64,000 nt of DNA from Cypionkella sp. (GCF_030652235.1 NZ_JAUSBA010000040.1:1-64000); one strand, 5' to 3'; shown: positions 16,116 to 25,876, numbered from the stretch's first letter. Translations and numbers: made by a program. Notes: generated by a model not told the origin, from the letters alone.

Positions 16116-17108
16116 TTACACAAACCCCGAGGCCAGCCGCAACTCGCCCACCGTCAGACCCCGGCAGTTGGTTTGTGGTGCGGGCAGCCGCTTTTGCGCC
16201 ATCGGGTGTGCTGCATCGAGCACGCCAAGCTGCGCCAAGATTGCCACCAATGCAGCTTCCGAGGCGCGGGAATTGCCATCCTCGATCTTCAAGGCAATGC
16301 CAAGCTTCTTCTCGGGGATGATGGCCACGAACACCGCTTCCGCCCCGGTCTTGATCGCGACACGGCCCCGCATCGCTCGCATCAATTCGGTGCAAGCGCG
16401 GCCCTCACCTGCGACAAGCTCGGGGTGTGCCGCCATCGAACGGGTCAGGCGATGCATCGCGCGATCCCGCGCCGATCCGGTTTGATCGGCCGAAGCGAAT
16501 TTCGCCATACCGCGCGCCAAGCCCGCGACGGACATTGCGAAATTCGGGGCCGAGCAGCCGTCGATGCCGTAGCCTGCGCTGGCCTCGCCAGTGAGGTCCT
16601 CGGTCGCCGCCTTGATCGCCTTTTGCAGCGGGTGGTCAAGTTCGACATATTCCGGTCCGGCTTTCAGATGCCGGGTGGTGGTGAGAAAGCCCGAATGTTT
16701 GCCGGAACAGTTGTTGTGCAACTGGCAGGGGGCTTCATGCCCCAAGATCAGCCGGTCGCGTTCGGCCCGGTCATAGGGCTCGTGCGATCCGCAGCGCAGA
16801 TCAGCCTCGCCCAAACCCAGATCGGCCAACCAGCGGCTGGCCATGTTGACATGCAAAGCCGATCCCTGATGGCTGGCACAGGACAAGGCGATGTGGGCGT
16901 CGCTTAAGCCCGCCGCATCAGCCGCGCCGGATTCCAGCAAAGGCAGCGCTTGCAGCATCTTGCAGGACGAGCGCGGAAAGATCACCCGGCCCGGATCGCC
17001 CCAAGCCTGCACCACCTGACCCGCCTCATCGCAGACCACCGCATGGCCGCGATGGGTGCTTTCCAACAACCCGCCGCGCCAAAACTCGACCATTTCCGCT
17101 GCAGCCAT
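16116..17108 (-). CDS. Asparaginase of the R. etli/thermolabile (Asparaginase_II) type
   Basis: Hydrolyses L-asparagine to aspartate and ammonia. The 330-residue protein belongs to the family of Rhizobium etli asparaginase II, unrelated to the E. coli enzymes: GRVIFPRSSCKMLQALPLLE, ALSCASHQGS, CQLHNNCSGKHSGFLTT with the conserved Cys/Lys/Ser, and YGIDGCSAPNFAMSVAGLAR. The ATG at 17108 has GGGGGA at good spacing; the frame is open further upstream to 17597 but without family similarity. It is divergent from the IalB gene. Confidence 0.9.
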   Translation of the reverse strand: MAAAEMVEFWRGGLLESTHRGHAVVCDEAGQVVQAWGDPGRVIFPRSSCKMLQALPLLESGAADAAGLSDAHIALSCASHQGSALHVNMASRWLADLGLGEADLRCGSHEPYDRAERDRLILGHEAPCQLHNNCSGKHSGFLTTTRHLKAGPEYVELDHPLQKAIKAATEDLTGEASAGYGIDGCSAPNFAMSVAGLARGMAKFASADQTGSARDRAMHRLTRSMAAHPELVAGEGRACTELMRAMRGRVAIKTGAEAVFVAIIPEKKLGIALKIEDGNSRASEAALVAILAQLGVLDAAHPMAQKRLPAPQTNCRGLTVGELRLASGFV

Positions 17109-17287
17109 GGCATCCCCCGTCACATATGCGCGATTTTCTGCCCGTGTCACCCTGGCAGGGCTTTCATGGACCTGTGTTTTTCGGTTATGCATGGCATATC
17201 GAGTGAATGTGCGCCGCGCTACCGAAAAACCGCGACTGAAGCGGAGTTGGGCGCGCAGAGGTAAAGCGGCTTGGAGGCTGACTAAAA

Positions 17288-17821
17288 ATGACAAGCTGGA
17301 TGACGCGCGCACTAGGCGTGGCGATGATTTCCATGACGGGGTTTGCGGCGCTGACCGCTGCGGCGACAGCGCAAGAATCGACCAATCGTGTTGCCACCAT
17401 GACGGATTGGAGTGTTTTTGCCGACAAGAACCCCACCGAATGTTGGGGCGTGTCCAGCCCGAAGGAAACCGTGAACACCAAAGACGGTAAGCCCGTTTCA
17501 GTGCGGCGCGGCGATATTTTGCTGTTCGTGACCTTCCGCCCCGGTGTGAATGGCGAGACGTCATTCTCGGGCGGCTATCCGTTTGCACCTGGATCAACGG
17601 TGAAACTGGATGTCGATGGCACCGCGTTTGATCTGTTCTCGGATGGCGAATGGGCTTGGCCGGGAACCTCTGAGGATGATGCAGCTATTCTGGCTGCGCT
17701 GAAAAAAGGCACCACAGCCGTGTTGACCGGGCGTTCGGGCAAGGGCACGCAAACCAAAGACAGCTTCAGCTTGCGCGGCTTTACTGCGGCGCTGGACGAA
17801 GCCGCCAAGCAGTGCAAATAA
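17288..17821 (+). CDS. Invasion-associated locus B (IalB) family protein
   Basis: 177 residues with a signal peptide (VAMISMTGFAALTAAATAQE). The mature part has the IalB pattern: DWSVFADKNPTECWGVSSPK, RRGDILLFVTFRPGVNGETS, YPFAPGSTVKLDVDGTAFDL, and a single late Cys pair (ECW near residue 52 and QCK at the end). The name comes from a Bartonella invasion locus, but the family is widespread in free-living alphaproteobacteria as a periplasmic protein of unknown role. Ends next to a hairpin terminator. Confidence 0.88.
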   Translation: MTSWMTRALGVAMISMTGFAALTAAATAQESTNRVATMTDWSVFADKNPTECWGVSSPKETVNTKDGKPVSVRRGDILLFVTFRPGVNGETSFSGGYPFAPGSTVKLDVDGTAFDLFSDGEWAWPGTSEDDAAILAALKKGTTAVLTGRSGKGTQTKDSFSLRGFTAALDEAAKQCK

Positions 17822-17863
17822 GCGGACAATTCCGCTAACCGCCCTTGGGCTTGACACCATATG

Positions 17864-17897
17864 CAACCGGGGCCTGCGCCTCGGTTGTTTGCATTTT
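17864..17897 (+). terminator. Probable terminator of the IalB gene
   Basis: CAACCG at 17864 pairs with CGGTTG at 17882-17887, with inner GGC/GCC pairs and outer ATGCAA/TTGCAT pairs, followed by a T-rich tract. A small hairpin (AGCGGA, TCCGCT) also begins at the stop codon at 17821. Confidence 0.65.
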
Positions 17898-17988
17898 GGG
17901 GCTGTTTGTTCTCATTTGCGTGACTGTGGTTGATTTTGTTCTCTTTATGTTCCATATTCAAAGTCCAGAACCAAGCCGAGGTGATGAT

Positions 17989-18282
17989 ATGGAAGACACC
18001 ACATTTGCCATCGCTGCGACCGAACGGCAGTTGTCCTATGCGCGGTCTTTGGCGCAGCGCAATGGCGTCAATCTACCATGGGAGGTGCAGTTGGATCGCC
18101 GCAGTCTTAGCGCCTGGATTGACGCGCAGGCCAAGGCGCGGCCGATGGAAACCGATGGCCGGCCCACATCGAAACAGGTGGCCTTTGCCGAGAAAATCGC
18201 TCGCATCAAGCGCCGCGCGGTGCCGGACGAATGTTTTCGCGATCGTCAGTTGTTGTCGCGCTGGATCGACAACAATCGGTAA
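17989..18282 (+). CDS. Small protein with two copies of a topoisomerase-tail-like motif
   Basis: 97 residues. The ATG at 17989 follows GAGGTGAT. It consists of two similar halves: ATERQLSYARSLAQRNGVNL with PWEVQLDRRSLSAWID, and PTSKQVAFAEKIARIKRRAV with PDECFRDRQLLSRWID. The pattern (Thr, Lys/Arg-Gln, Ala-x-x-(I/L)A, Pro, Asp-Arg, W-I-D) resembles the short helical repeats found at the C-terminus of some bacterial topoisomerases, suggesting nucleic-acid association (inference). No signal peptide. It stands alone between the IalB gene and ribH. Confidence 0.75.
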   Translation: MEDTTFAIAATERQLSYARSLAQRNGVNLPWEVQLDRRSLSAWIDAQAKARPMETDGRPTSKQVAFAEKIARIKRRAVPDECFRDRQLLSRWIDNNR

Positions 18283-18425
18283 GGTGCGGGGTTAGCGTAA
18301 ACAGGTCGGAAACGGCAGGTAAAGCGTGCCAAACCGACGAGCGGACGGCGCGATAGTGCAGGTCTATGCAGCATTGCCCCGGCTTGGTGTGAAAGCTATG
18401 CAGCGGGGCAAATCTGCTCTCTTGC

Positions 18426-18905
18426 ATGGAATCTGCCCAAATGACCGAAAGCCTGAAGCCCGCCCGCATCGCCTTCATCAAAGCCCGTTGGCACGCCGAC
18501 ATCGTCGACCAAGCGCACATAGGCTTTGTCGCGGCGGCGGATTCCCTGTTGCCGGGGGCTGTGATTGACGCGTTCGACGTGCCCGGCGCGTTTGAAATGC
18601 CGCTCGTCGCGAAAAAGCTTGCGCAGAGCGGGCGCTATGATGCGATTGTCGCGGCGGCTTTGGTGGTGGATGGCGGGATTTATCGGCATGATTTCGTGGC
18701 AAGCGCGGTTGTGACGGGCTTGATGACTGTCGGGCTGGACACTGGGGTGCCATGCTTTTCGGTTTCACTCACCCCGCATAACTTCCAACCGGTTGATACG
18801 CTGATCGCCTATTACACCGCGCATTTCGTCAAAAAGGGCGCCGAGGCCGCCGAAGCTGTGCGGCAAATTCTGGCGCTGGAGGCGCAACTGGCGGCCACCG
18901 CCTGA
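18426..18905 (+). CDS. ribH: 6,7-dimethyl-8-ribityllumazine synthase, RibH2 type
   Basis: Condenses 5-amino-6-ribitylamino-uracil with dihydroxybutanone phosphate, the step before riboflavin. The 159-residue protein follows the Brucella/Mesorhizobium RibH2 branch: KPARIAFIKARWHADIVDQA, DAFDVPGAFEMPLVAKKLAQ, then VVDGGIYRHDFVASAVVTGL in place of the classic GATPHF motif, and VSLTPHNFQP. RibH2 enzymes are decameric and less active than RibH1; a second, classical ribH is expected elsewhere in the genome. The start could be 18426 or the ATG at 18441; neither has a clear site. I saw no FMN riboswitch upstream. Confidence 0.9.
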   Translation: MESAQMTESLKPARIAFIKARWHADIVDQAHIGFVAAADSLLPGAVIDAFDVPGAFEMPLVAKKLAQSGRYDAIVAAALVVDGGIYRHDFVASAVVTGLMTVGLDTGVPCFSVSLTPHNFQPVDTLIAYYTAHFVKKGAEAAEAVRQILALEAQLAATA

Positions 18906-18999
18906 GGCCCTTTGACGGCGGCGATTGGCTGCCGATATGCACGGTTCCGTTTTGCTTGCGAATCCCGTATAGGGACTGCTTACAGCCAAGGACTATGCC

Positions 19000-20202
19000 A
19001 TGACCGCCCCTATTCTTGCAGCCGCTCTCGCTCCGATCACGCAAGACGTGCTCACCCTTCCGCGCAAGCTGCTTGAGGGCGGTAAAGCCAATCTGGTTGG
19101 CATGACGCGCGATCAGATGCGCGATGCCTTGATTGCGGCGGGCACGCCCGAGAAGGCCGCAAAGATGCGGTTGGGGCAAGTTTGGCAATGGATTTATCAT
19201 TGGGGCGTGCGCGACTTTGACCGCATGACCAATCTGGCGAAGGACTATCGCGCGCTTTTGGCCGAGAATTTCGTGGTCGAGGTGCCTGAAGTCGTCACCA
19301 AGCAAATCTCGACCGATGGCACCCGCAAGTATCTGGTGCGGATCGCCGGCGGGCATGAGGTGGAGGTGGTCTATATCCCCGAAACCGACCGTGGAACTTT
19401 GTGCATATCGTCCCAAGTCGGCTGCACCCTGACCTGCACTTTCTGCCACACAGGCACGCAAAAGCTTGTGCGCAACCTGACGGCGGCGGAAATCGTAGGC
19501 CAAGTGATGTTGGCACGCGATGATCTGGGCGAATGGCCCAATCCGGGGGATCGCAATGTTGAGACCCGGCTGATCAGCAATATCGTGCTGATGGGCATGG
19601 GCGAGCCGTTGTATAATTTCGACAATGTCCGCGACGCTATGCGCGTGGTGATGGACGGTGAAGGCATTGCTTTGGGCCGCCGCCGCATCACGCTGTCCAC
19701 CAGCGGTGTGGTGCCGGAAATTGCCCGCACCGCCAATGAGATCGGCTGTCTGCTGGCGGTGTCGTTCCACGCCACCACCGACGCCGTGCGCGACGTGCTG
19801 GTGCCGATCAACAAGAAATGGAACATCGCGACGCTGCTGGATGCGCTGCGCGACTATCCGAACCTGACCAATTCCGAACGGATCACCTTTGAATATGTCA
19901 TGCTGGATCATGTGAATGACAGCAAGGAAGACGCTTACCGGCTGATCGAACTGCTGCGCGGCATCCCGGCCAAGGTCAACCTGATCCCGTTCAACGAATG
20001 GCCGGGGGCGCCCTACAAACGCTCGTCCGGCAACCGGATTCATGCCTTTGCCGACATTCTTCACGACGCCGGGTTCTCGACCCCGATCCGCACGCCGCGT
20101 GGCGAAGACATCATGGCGGCCTGTGGGCAGTTGAAATCAGCCACCGAAAAGCAACGCAAATCGGCGGTAAAGACCGCGACCAAGGCGGCGGCGGCTAAGT
20201 AA
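19000..20202 (+). CDS. rlmN: Dual-specificity 23S rRNA/tRNA adenine-C2 methyltransferase (radical SAM)
   Basis: Methylates A2503 of 23S rRNA and A37 of some tRNAs. The 400-residue protein has [20 protein letters not shown] at the N-terminus, [20 protein letters not shown] with the CxxxCxxC iron-sulfur cluster near residues 142-149, [36 protein letters not shown], and [11 protein letters not shown] with the second catalytic Cys near the end. The tail is lysine/alanine rich. AAGGA lies eight bases before the ATG. The enzyme is fully consistent with a working copy. Confidence 0.96.
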   Translation: MTAPILAAALAPITQDVLTLPRKLLEGGKANLVGMTRDQMRDALIAAGTPEKAAKMRLGQVWQWIYHWGVRDFDRMTNLAKDYRALLAENFVVEVPEVVTKQISTDGTRKYLVRIAGGHEVEVVYIPETDRGTLCISSQVGCTLTCTFCHTGTQKLVRNLTAAEIVGQVMLARDDLGEWPNPGDRNVETRLISNIVLMGMGEPLYNFDNVRDAMRVVMDGEGIALGRRRITLSTSGVVPEIARTANEIGCLLAVSFHATTDAVRDVLVPINKKWNIATLLDALRDYPNLTNSERITFEYVMLDHVNDSKEDAYRLIELLRGIPAKVNLIPFNEWPGAPYKRSSGNRIHAFADILHDAGFSTPIRTPRGEDIMAACGQLKSATEKQRKSAVKTATKAAAAK

Positions 20203-20422
20203 AAACGTCGCAGACAGCCGAATTCTGTCGATTGTGTCAACACAATGGAACCTTGCGACAAGTTAACGCTTCACAGCAGACCGCACTGGCATCATGATGC
20301 GACAACCGTTAACGAAACGGCAACGACGGTCTGGCATCATCGCCGGACCCAATCAACACAAGGCGCTTTTCAGGCGCTGCGGCCTTCCGGTGGCGAACCG
20401 GGCGAGCGTTGGGGCGCTTTTG

Positions 20423-21466
20423 ATGACAGAGACTAATCAGGCCGAACAGGCCCCGGTGTCGCGCCGCTCTGCCAAAGAGTGGGTGCTGGTTTTGGCGAAA
20501 TATCGCGAACCTTCCACCTTCCGCTCGGTGTTTGAACTGGCGGCGACGCTGGTGCCGTTTGTGATGCTGTGGGGGCTGGCTTGGGCATCGCTGAGCATCA
20601 GCTATTGGCTGGCCTTCGCGATTGCGCTGCTGAACGGGGTGTTTTTGGTGCGGATCTTCGTGATCCAGCATGATTGTGGCCATGCGTCGTATTTCTCCAG
20701 CCGCACCGCGCAAGATTGGGTGGGGCGCTGTCTGGGCGTGTTGACGCTGACTCCCTATGACGTGTGGCGGCGCACCCATTCGATCCACCACTCGCATCAC
20801 GGCAACCTTGATCAGCGCGGCATTGGCGACGTGCTGACCCTGACTGTGGAAGAATACCGCGCCCGCAGTAGGGTGGGGCGGTTTTTGTACCGGATGTATC
20901 GCAACCCATTGGTTTTGTTCGTGCTGGGGCCAAGCTATCTGTTCATCCTGCAAAACCGTCTGCCGTTTGGCCTGATGAATAAAGGCTGGCGCTATTGGAC
21001 CAGCGCCATGGGCACCAACGCGGTGATCGCCATCGGCGTCGGGCTGATGATCTGGCTGGGCGGCTGGATGCCGCTGTTGCTGATCTACCTGCCGACTTCG
21101 GTGATTGCGGCGACGATCGGGGTCTGGCTGTTCTATGTCCAGCACCAGTTTGAAGAAACCCACTGGTCGAAAACCGAAGACTGGCAGCTGCATGAGGCCG
21201 CGTTAGAGGGGTCTTCGCATTACGTGCTGCCGCAACCGTTGCGTTGGTTTACCGCCAATATCGGCATCCATCATGTGCATCACCTGTATAGCCGCATCCC
21301 GTTCTACCGCCTTCCGGAAGTTTTGCGAGATAATGCCGATCTCGCCCAAGCCCAGCGTTTGACGATTTGGGAAAGTTTTCAGTCCGTGAAGTTGCATTTG
21401 TGGGATGAAAAACTACAAAAGCTTATGTCGTTTCGAGAGGCGAGGCGGTTGTACGGAAGGGTTTGA
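20423..21466 (+). CDS. Membrane fatty acid desaturase
   Basis: 347 residues from the ATG at 20423; the frame is open to 20294 without similarity. Three histidine boxes bind the di-iron centre: IQHDCGHASYF (residue 83), RRTHSIHHSHHGNLDQRGIG (about residue 115) and IGIHHVHHLYSRIPFYRLPE (about residue 280), with the extra QHQFEETHW segment. About four hydrophobic membrane spans lie between them. The pattern is that of acyl-lipid omega-6/delta-12 type desaturases. It would introduce a double bond in membrane lipid acyl chains. The dienelactone hydrolase gene follows by four bases. Confidence 0.9.
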   Translation: MTETNQAEQAPVSRRSAKEWVLVLAKYREPSTFRSVFELAATLVPFVMLWGLAWASLSISYWLAFAIALLNGVFLVRIFVIQHDCGHASYFSSRTAQDWVGRCLGVLTLTPYDVWRRTHSIHHSHHGNLDQRGIGDVLTLTVEEYRARSRVGRFLYRMYRNPLVLFVLGPSYLFILQNRLPFGLMNKGWRYWTSAMGTNAVIAIGVGLMIWLGGWMPLLLIYLPTSVIAATIGVWLFYVQHQFEETHWSKTEDWQLHEAALEGSSHYVLPQPLRWFTANIGIHHVHHLYSRIPFYRLPEVLRDNADLAQAQRLTIWESFQSVKLHLWDEKLQKLMSFREARRLYGRV

Positions 21467-21470
21467 ACCT

Positions 21471-22139
21471 ATGGGTGAAGATATGCGATTGACGGCCAGC
21501 GATGGCTTTGTCTGTGACGCCTATGTGGCGCGACCCGTGGGTGTGCCAAAGGGCGGCATCGTGGTGGTGCAAGAAATTTTCGGCGTCAACGCCCATATCC
21601 GCAGCGTAGCCGATCGCTATGCAGCCGAGGGCTATCTGGCGGTGGCGCCTGCGCTGTTTGACCGCGCCGAGCCGGGGTTTCAATCGGGCTATCAGCCCGA
21701 GGATATGCCGCGCGCCTATGCGATGATCGCTAAGGTGGCCAGTGGCCCCGCGCTGTTGGACATTGCCGCTGCGATTGATTTTGCAGCAGAGGCAGGCAAG
21801 GTCGGCGTGGTCGGTTTCTGCTGGGGCGGTACTTTGGCATGGTCGGCGGCAGCAGAACTGCCGGGGCTATCGGCCGCGGTCGGCTATTACGGCGGCGGCG
21901 TGCTCGGGCTGACAGAATTGCAGCCAAACTGCCCGACGATGCTGCATTTCGGCGCGAAGGATGGGCATATTCCGGTGGATAAAGTGCGGGAATTTGCAGC
22001 GTCTCGGCCTGAATTGCCGCTCTACATCTACGACGCCGACCATGGCTTTAACTGCGATGCGCGTGGGTCGTATGACGCGACTTCGGCCAAGCTGGCGCAA
22101 GAGCGGACTTCGGCGCATTTCGCCAAATATCTGGCTTAA
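21471..22139 (+). CDS. Dienelactone hydrolase family protein
   Basis: 222 residues, alpha/beta hydrolase fold of the dienelactone type: KGGIVVVQEIFGVNAHIRSV with the oxyanion region, VGVVGFCWGGTLAWSAAAEL with the nucleophile Cys near residue 117, HFGAKDGHIPVDKV with the Asp, and YIYDADHGFNCDARGSYD with the His. The open frame begins at 21405, but GGAAGG ahead of the ATG at 21471 decides the start. The natural ester is unknown; these enzymes are often annotated as carboxymethylenebutenolidases without aromatic degradation nearby, as here. Likely cotranscribed with the desaturase. Confidence 0.9.
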   Translation: MGEDMRLTASDGFVCDAYVARPVGVPKGGIVVVQEIFGVNAHIRSVADRYAAEGYLAVAPALFDRAEPGFQSGYQPEDMPRAYAMIAKVASGPALLDIAAAIDFAAEAGKVGVVGFCWGGTLAWSAAAELPGLSAAVGYYGGGVLGLTELQPNCPTMLHFGAKDGHIPVDKVREFAASRPELPLYIYDADHGFNCDARGSYDATSAKLAQERTSAHFAKYLA

Positions 22140-22446
22140 CTTAGCGGGCGGGGCCGAGGTGCTGGTGCTGCCAGGGCTGTAATCGACGGTGCGGCGCCAC
22201 AGCGAAACCTCAAGTTTCCTTGCATGGGCAAAGATATCTTGACGCCCCGCGCATGGTCGATAACTTTCACATAAATGACACTTGGCCTTTGGGGCCGGAG
22301 TGTTTTGCGTGGTTCAAACCAGCCTGGCGAGGACGATGAGTTTTGGTGACAGCAGATGACTAGGCGCGCAGCTCCCCCCGCACAGGTTTGCGGGCGTTTC
22401 TGCGCGGCACCCGCCAGAAAAGAAGGGTATTCCAGCTTTCGCTGCA
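22140..22446. other. Gap between dienelactone hydrolase and the cysD operon
   Basis: About 300 bases. TTGACG at 22239 and TAACTT at 22261 (16-base spacer) could be a promoter. A 28-codon plus-strand frame (ATG 22253 to TGA 22337) reads smoothly as protein (NFHINDTWPLGPECFAWFKP) and may be part of an eroded gene that continues into the small frame before cysD. No riboswitch was recognised. Confidence 0.35.
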
Positions 22447-22617
22447 ATGTTGGAACCAAATCAGCCGCCGCGCCACCGCTTTGCACCGGTTCTCGCCCGC
22501 CCAAGCGCAATCTGGGCCAACATTCTTGGATATTTTGACCGTTTGGCAATGCCCCCGCTGGTGCGGGCGGATGAATATTGCCACATAGCACCAGCCCATG
22601 TTGAAGGAAGCCGATGA
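22447..22617 (+). CDS. Unrecognised 56-residue frame overlapping the cysD start
   Basis: The ATG at 22447 opens a frame that ends at TGA 22615-22617, overlapping the cysD ATG (22614) by ATGA, a typical translational-coupling arrangement. The product reads like real protein ([20 protein letters not shown], then [20 protein letters not shown]). The frame stays open upstream to 22360 without an ATG, so this may be the tail of a longer, damaged gene. I do not recognise a family. There is no clear ribosome-binding site. Kept because of the coupling and codon use. Confidence 0.35.
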   Translation: MLEPNQPPRHRFAPVLARPSAIWANILGYFDRLAMPPLVRADEYCHIAPAHVEGSR

Positions 22618-23564
22618 TGACCACCAGCACCCCAGCCGTAACTGGCGCCACGAAGGACGTTTCCGCCAGCACGCTGACGCATTTGCAGCGGCTTGAGGCC
22701 GAAAGCATCCACATCATGCGCGAAGTGGTGGCCAATGCCGAAAACCCGGTGATGCTGTATTCGGTCGGCAAAGACTCGGCTTGCATGTTGCATCTGGCGA
22801 AAAAAGCCTTCTATCCGGCTCCGCCGCCGTTCCCGTTGTTGCATGTCGACACCACGTGGAAATTCCGCGCCATGTATGAGCTGCGCGCCCGCGCCGCCCA
22901 AGAGGCCGGAATGGAGTTGATCGTCTACCAGAACCCCGAGGCGTTGGAAAAAGGCATCAACCCGTTTGATCATGGCCCGACGCACACCGATATGTGGAAG
23001 ACCGAAGGGCTGAAGCAGGCGCTGACCAAGTATAATTTTGACGTGGCCTTTGGAGGCGCGCGCCGCGATGAGGAAAAGTCGCGGGCGAAAGAGCGGGTGT
23101 TTTCGTTCCGCTCGGCCAACCACCGCTGGGACCCGAAGAACCAGCGGCCAGAACTGTGGAAGCTGTATAACACCCGCAAATCCAAGGGCGAAAGCATCCG
23201 GACGTTCCCGATTTCAAACTGGACCGAGCTCGATATCTGGCAATACATCCATCTTGAGGGCATCGAGATTGTGCCGCTGTATTTCAGTGAAATGCGCCCC
23301 GTGGTCGAACGCAACGGCCTGTTGATCATGGTTGATGATGACCGGATGCCGATGGCCCCCGGTGAAGTGCCCGAAATGAAATCGGTGCGCTTTCGCACTT
23401 TGGGCTGCTACCCGCTGTCAGGCGCTGTGGAATCCGAAGCCCGCACCTTGCCCGAAGTCATTCAGGAAATGCTGCTGACCACCACGTCAGAACGCCAAGG
23501 CCGCGCGATTGACCATGATCAAGCCGCCTCGATGGAGAAGAAAAAACAAGAGGGGTATTTCTAA
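22614..23564 (+). CDS. cysD: Sulfate adenylyltransferase subunit 2
   Basis: The catalytic subunit that makes adenosine 5'-phosphosulfate from sulfate and ATP, in complex with CysN. 316 residues; PP-loop [20 protein letters not shown] near residue 50, [40 protein letters not shown], and the end [25 protein letters not shown] precedes the ATG; a second ATG follows directly and could also serve. The stop is immediately followed by the cysNC start. Confidence 0.96.
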   Translation: MMTTSTPAVTGATKDVSASTLTHLQRLEAESIHIMREVVANAENPVMLYSVGKDSACMLHLAKKAFYPAPPPFPLLHVDTTWKFRAMYELRARAAQEAGMELIVYQNPEALEKGINPFDHGPTHTDMWKTEGLKQALTKYNFDVAFGGARRDEEKSRAKERVFSFRSANHRWDPKNQRPELWKLYNTRKSKGESIRTFPISNWTELDIWQYIHLEGIEIVPLYFSEMRPVVERNGLLIMVDDDRMPMAPGEVPEMKSVRFRTLGCYPLSGAVESEARTLPEVIQEMLLTTTSERQGRAIDHDQAASMEKKKQEGYF

Positions 23565-25490
23565 ATGACCGCCAACACGAATACCCAAGTGGACCCGATC
23601 TACGTCACCGACCAGTTGATCGCCGACGACATCGACGCTTATCTGGTGAAGCACCAGCACAAAACCATGCTGCGCTTTATCACCTGCGGCTCGGTCGATG
23701 ATGGCAAATCCACCATGATCGGGCGGCTGCTTTACGACAGCAAGATGATCTTTGAAGATCAGCTTGCGGCGTTAGAGCGTGACAGCAAAGCCTCGGGTAC
23801 CCAAGGTCAAGACATTGATTTTGCTTTGCTGGTCGATGGTCTGGCGGCGGAGCGCGAGCAGGGCATCACCATTGACGTGGCTTATCGTTTCTTCGCCACC
23901 GACAAGCGCAAGTTCATCGTCGCCGACACACCAGGGCATGAGCAATACACCCGCAACATGGTGACCGGGGCGTCCACCGCCGATCTTGCCGTGATCCTGA
24001 TTGATGCGCGCCAAGGCGTGCTGACCCAGACCCGGCGGCATTCCTATCTGGTAAAACTGCTCGGCATCAAGAACGTCGTGCTGGCCGTCAACAAGATGGA
24101 TCTGGTCGGCTATAGCCAAGAACGCTTCAATGAAATCGTCAAGGATTACAGCCACTTCGCCAAGAAGATCGGCATGGAAAACTTCCTGCCGATCCCGATT
24201 TCGGGGTTGAAGGGCGAGAATATGATCACCCGTTCCACCCAGATGCCATGGTATACCGGCCAGACGCTGATGGAACATCTGGAAACCGCACCCGTCAATG
24301 ACGCGCGGATGCTGGACGTGCCGTTCCGGATGCCAGTGCAATGGGTCAACCGCCCCAACCTCGACTTCCGTGGCTTTGCGGGCCAGATCGGCGCGGGCGT
24401 GATCAAGCCTGGCGATGCGATTAGGGTGCTGCCTTCGGGCAAGACCACGACCGTTAAATCCCTCGTCACCTATGACGGCGAATTGGATCAGGCGATTGCC
24501 GGACAATCGGTGACGATCACCTTCGCCGATGAGGTTGACTGCTCGCGCGGCGATGTGATCGTGAAGGCAGATGAGCCTTGTGAAGTCGCCGACCAGTTTG
24601 AGGCAACCTTGGTGTGGATGGACGAGCATGAAATGCTGCCGGGGCGTCCGTATCTGCTGAAAATCGGCACCCAGACCGTGACCGCCACAGTGACAGAGCC
24701 GAAATATGAGGTGAACATTAACACGCTGGAACATCTAGCGTCCCGCACTTTGGGTCTGAACGCGATTGGGGTCTGTAACCTGTCGATTGACCGCGCTATT
24801 CCGTTTGAAGCTTATGCGACCAACCCCGATCTGGGCGGTTTCATCCTGATTGACCGGATGACCAACGCCACCGTCGCCGCCGGGATGATCCATTTCGCGC
24901 TGCGTCGCAGCCAGAATATCCATTGGCAAGCGGTGGATGTAGACCGTGACGCGCATTCCGCGCTGAAAACCCAAAAGCCCGCCGTGGTCTGGTTCACCGG
25001 GCTTTCCGGCTCGGGCAAATCGACCATCGCCAATCTGGTTGAGAAAAAGCTGCACGCCTTGGGCAAGCACACGTTCCTGCTGGATGGCGACAACGTGCGC
25101 CACGGCCTGAACCGCGATCTGGGCTTCACCGATGCCGACCGGGTGGAAAACATCCGCCGGGTGGGTGAGGTTGCCAAGCTGATGACGGATGCCGGTCTGA
25201 TCGTGTTGACCGCCTTCATCTCGCCGTTCCGATCCGAACGCCGAATGGTGCGCGATCTGATGGCGGGCGGAGAGTTCATCGAAATCTATGTCGATACCCC
25301 CTTGGCGGTCGCCGAAAGCCGCGATGTGAAGGGGCTGTACAAGAAAGCCCGCGCCGGTCAGTTGAAGAACTTCACCGGCATCGACAGCCCCTATGAGGCT
25401 CCGGAAGCTGCTGAAATCGTGGTAAACACCACCGATCTGACTGCAGAAGCAGCGGCTGACCGCATTGTCGAGGCACTGCTGGCGCGCTGA
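23565..25490 (+). CDS. cysNC: Bifunctional sulfate adenylyltransferase subunit 1 / adenylylsulfate kinase
   Basis: 641 residues in two enzymes. Residues 1-450 are the CysN GTPase, which drives sulfate activation: [40 protein letters not shown] and [20 protein letters not shown] are the nucleotide motifs, followed by EF-Tu-like beta-barrels. From about residue 465 comes APS kinase (CysC): [20 protein letters not shown] and [20 protein letters not shown], making PAPS. Such fusions (NodQ type) occur in many alphaproteobacteria. Starts on the base after the cysD stop and ends at a terminator at 25509-25538. Confidence 0.96.
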   Translation: MTANTNTQVDPIYVTDQLIADDIDAYLVKHQHKTMLRFITCGSVDDGKSTMIGRLLYDSKMIFEDQLAALERDSKASGTQGQDIDFALLVDGLAAEREQGITIDVAYRFFATDKRKFIVADTPGHEQYTRNMVTGASTADLAVILIDARQGVLTQTRRHSYLVKLLGIKNVVLAVNKMDLVGYSQERFNEIVKDYSHFAKKIGMENFLPIPISGLKGENMITRSTQMPWYTGQTLMEHLETAPVNDARMLDVPFRMPVQWVNRPNLDFRGFAGQIGAGVIKPGDAIRVLPSGKTTTVKSLVTYDGELDQAIAGQSVTITFADEVDCSRGDVIVKADEPCEVADQFEATLVWMDEHEMLPGRPYLLKIGTQTVTATVTEPKYEVNINTLEHLASRTLGLNAIGVCNLSIDRAIPFEAYATNPDLGGFILIDRMTNATVAAGMIHFALRRSQNIHWQAVDVDRDAHSALKTQKPAVVWFTGLSGSGKSTIANLVEKKLHALGKHTFLLDGDNVRHGLNRDLGFTDADRVENIRRVGEVAKLMTDAGLIVLTAFISPFRSERRMVRDLMAGGEFIEIYVDTPLAVAESRDVKGLYKKARAGQLKNFTGIDSPYEAPEAAEIVVNTTDLTAEAAADRIVEALLAR

Positions 25491-25508
25491 TCTGTGTGCA
25501 TTGAACGC

Positions 25509-25538
25509 AAAGGCCGGGATCACCACTCCCGGCCTTTT
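25509..25538 (+). terminator. Terminator of the cysD-cysNC operon
   Basis: GGCCGGGA at 25512 pairs with TCCCGGCC at 25527-25534 (loop TCACCAC-like), flanked by AAA and TTTT, 20 bases after the cysNC stop. Confidence 0.9.
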
Positions 25539-25838
25539 GCTTTGCGCTCAGGCCAGTACCCACCTGCGTGCGAGCAGCAGCGGCTAATAACTGCGTCTAT
25601 CCTCAATGCCTTGGCGATGCGGCGGGGGGGGGAGCGCCTGTTTAGCCGCGATCTCGACGTCCGCCACATCCAAGCCGAGGGCCAGAGCGTGGCGATGCCA
25701 GCCCGCGCGCGGGCCATTGTCGGATTGCGGCAACCCGGGCCTAACACGGCGCTTTTCGGCGCAGCTTTGCGCAGCACCCGATTCATTTCGGACCAATCGC
25801 GACGGAAACCTTTCCGCGCCGCGTAAAAGGTTTATCTT
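25539..25838. other. Gap before the RND operon
   Basis: About 300 bases with no supported gene. An eight-base G run lies at 25624-25631. Minus-strand frames in this stretch read partly like protein but none starts or ends sensibly, so it may contain eroded coding sequence. No regulator gene for the efflux operon is present. Confidence 0.3.
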
Positions 25839-25876
25839 AGACGTAACTTTGCGTCTGTTTGGGGCTCCTGTATAGC
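25839..25876 (+). promoter_or_regulatory. Promoter with overlapping dyad upstream of the RND operon
   Basis: AGACGTAA at 25839-25846 and TTGCGTCT at 25849-25856 form an 18-base dyad with one mismatch. It overlaps a possible -35 (TTGCGT, 25849) that is 16 bases from TATAGC at 25871. The geometry is what one expects for a TetR/MarR-type repressor of an efflux pump. Start codon at 25934. Confidence 0.45.

Noticed and set aside
18283-18425. FMN riboswitch in front of ribH
   Set aside because: The short leader has small hairpins (GCCCCG with CGGGGC) but not the conserved FMN aptamer elements and is too short for the full aptamer.
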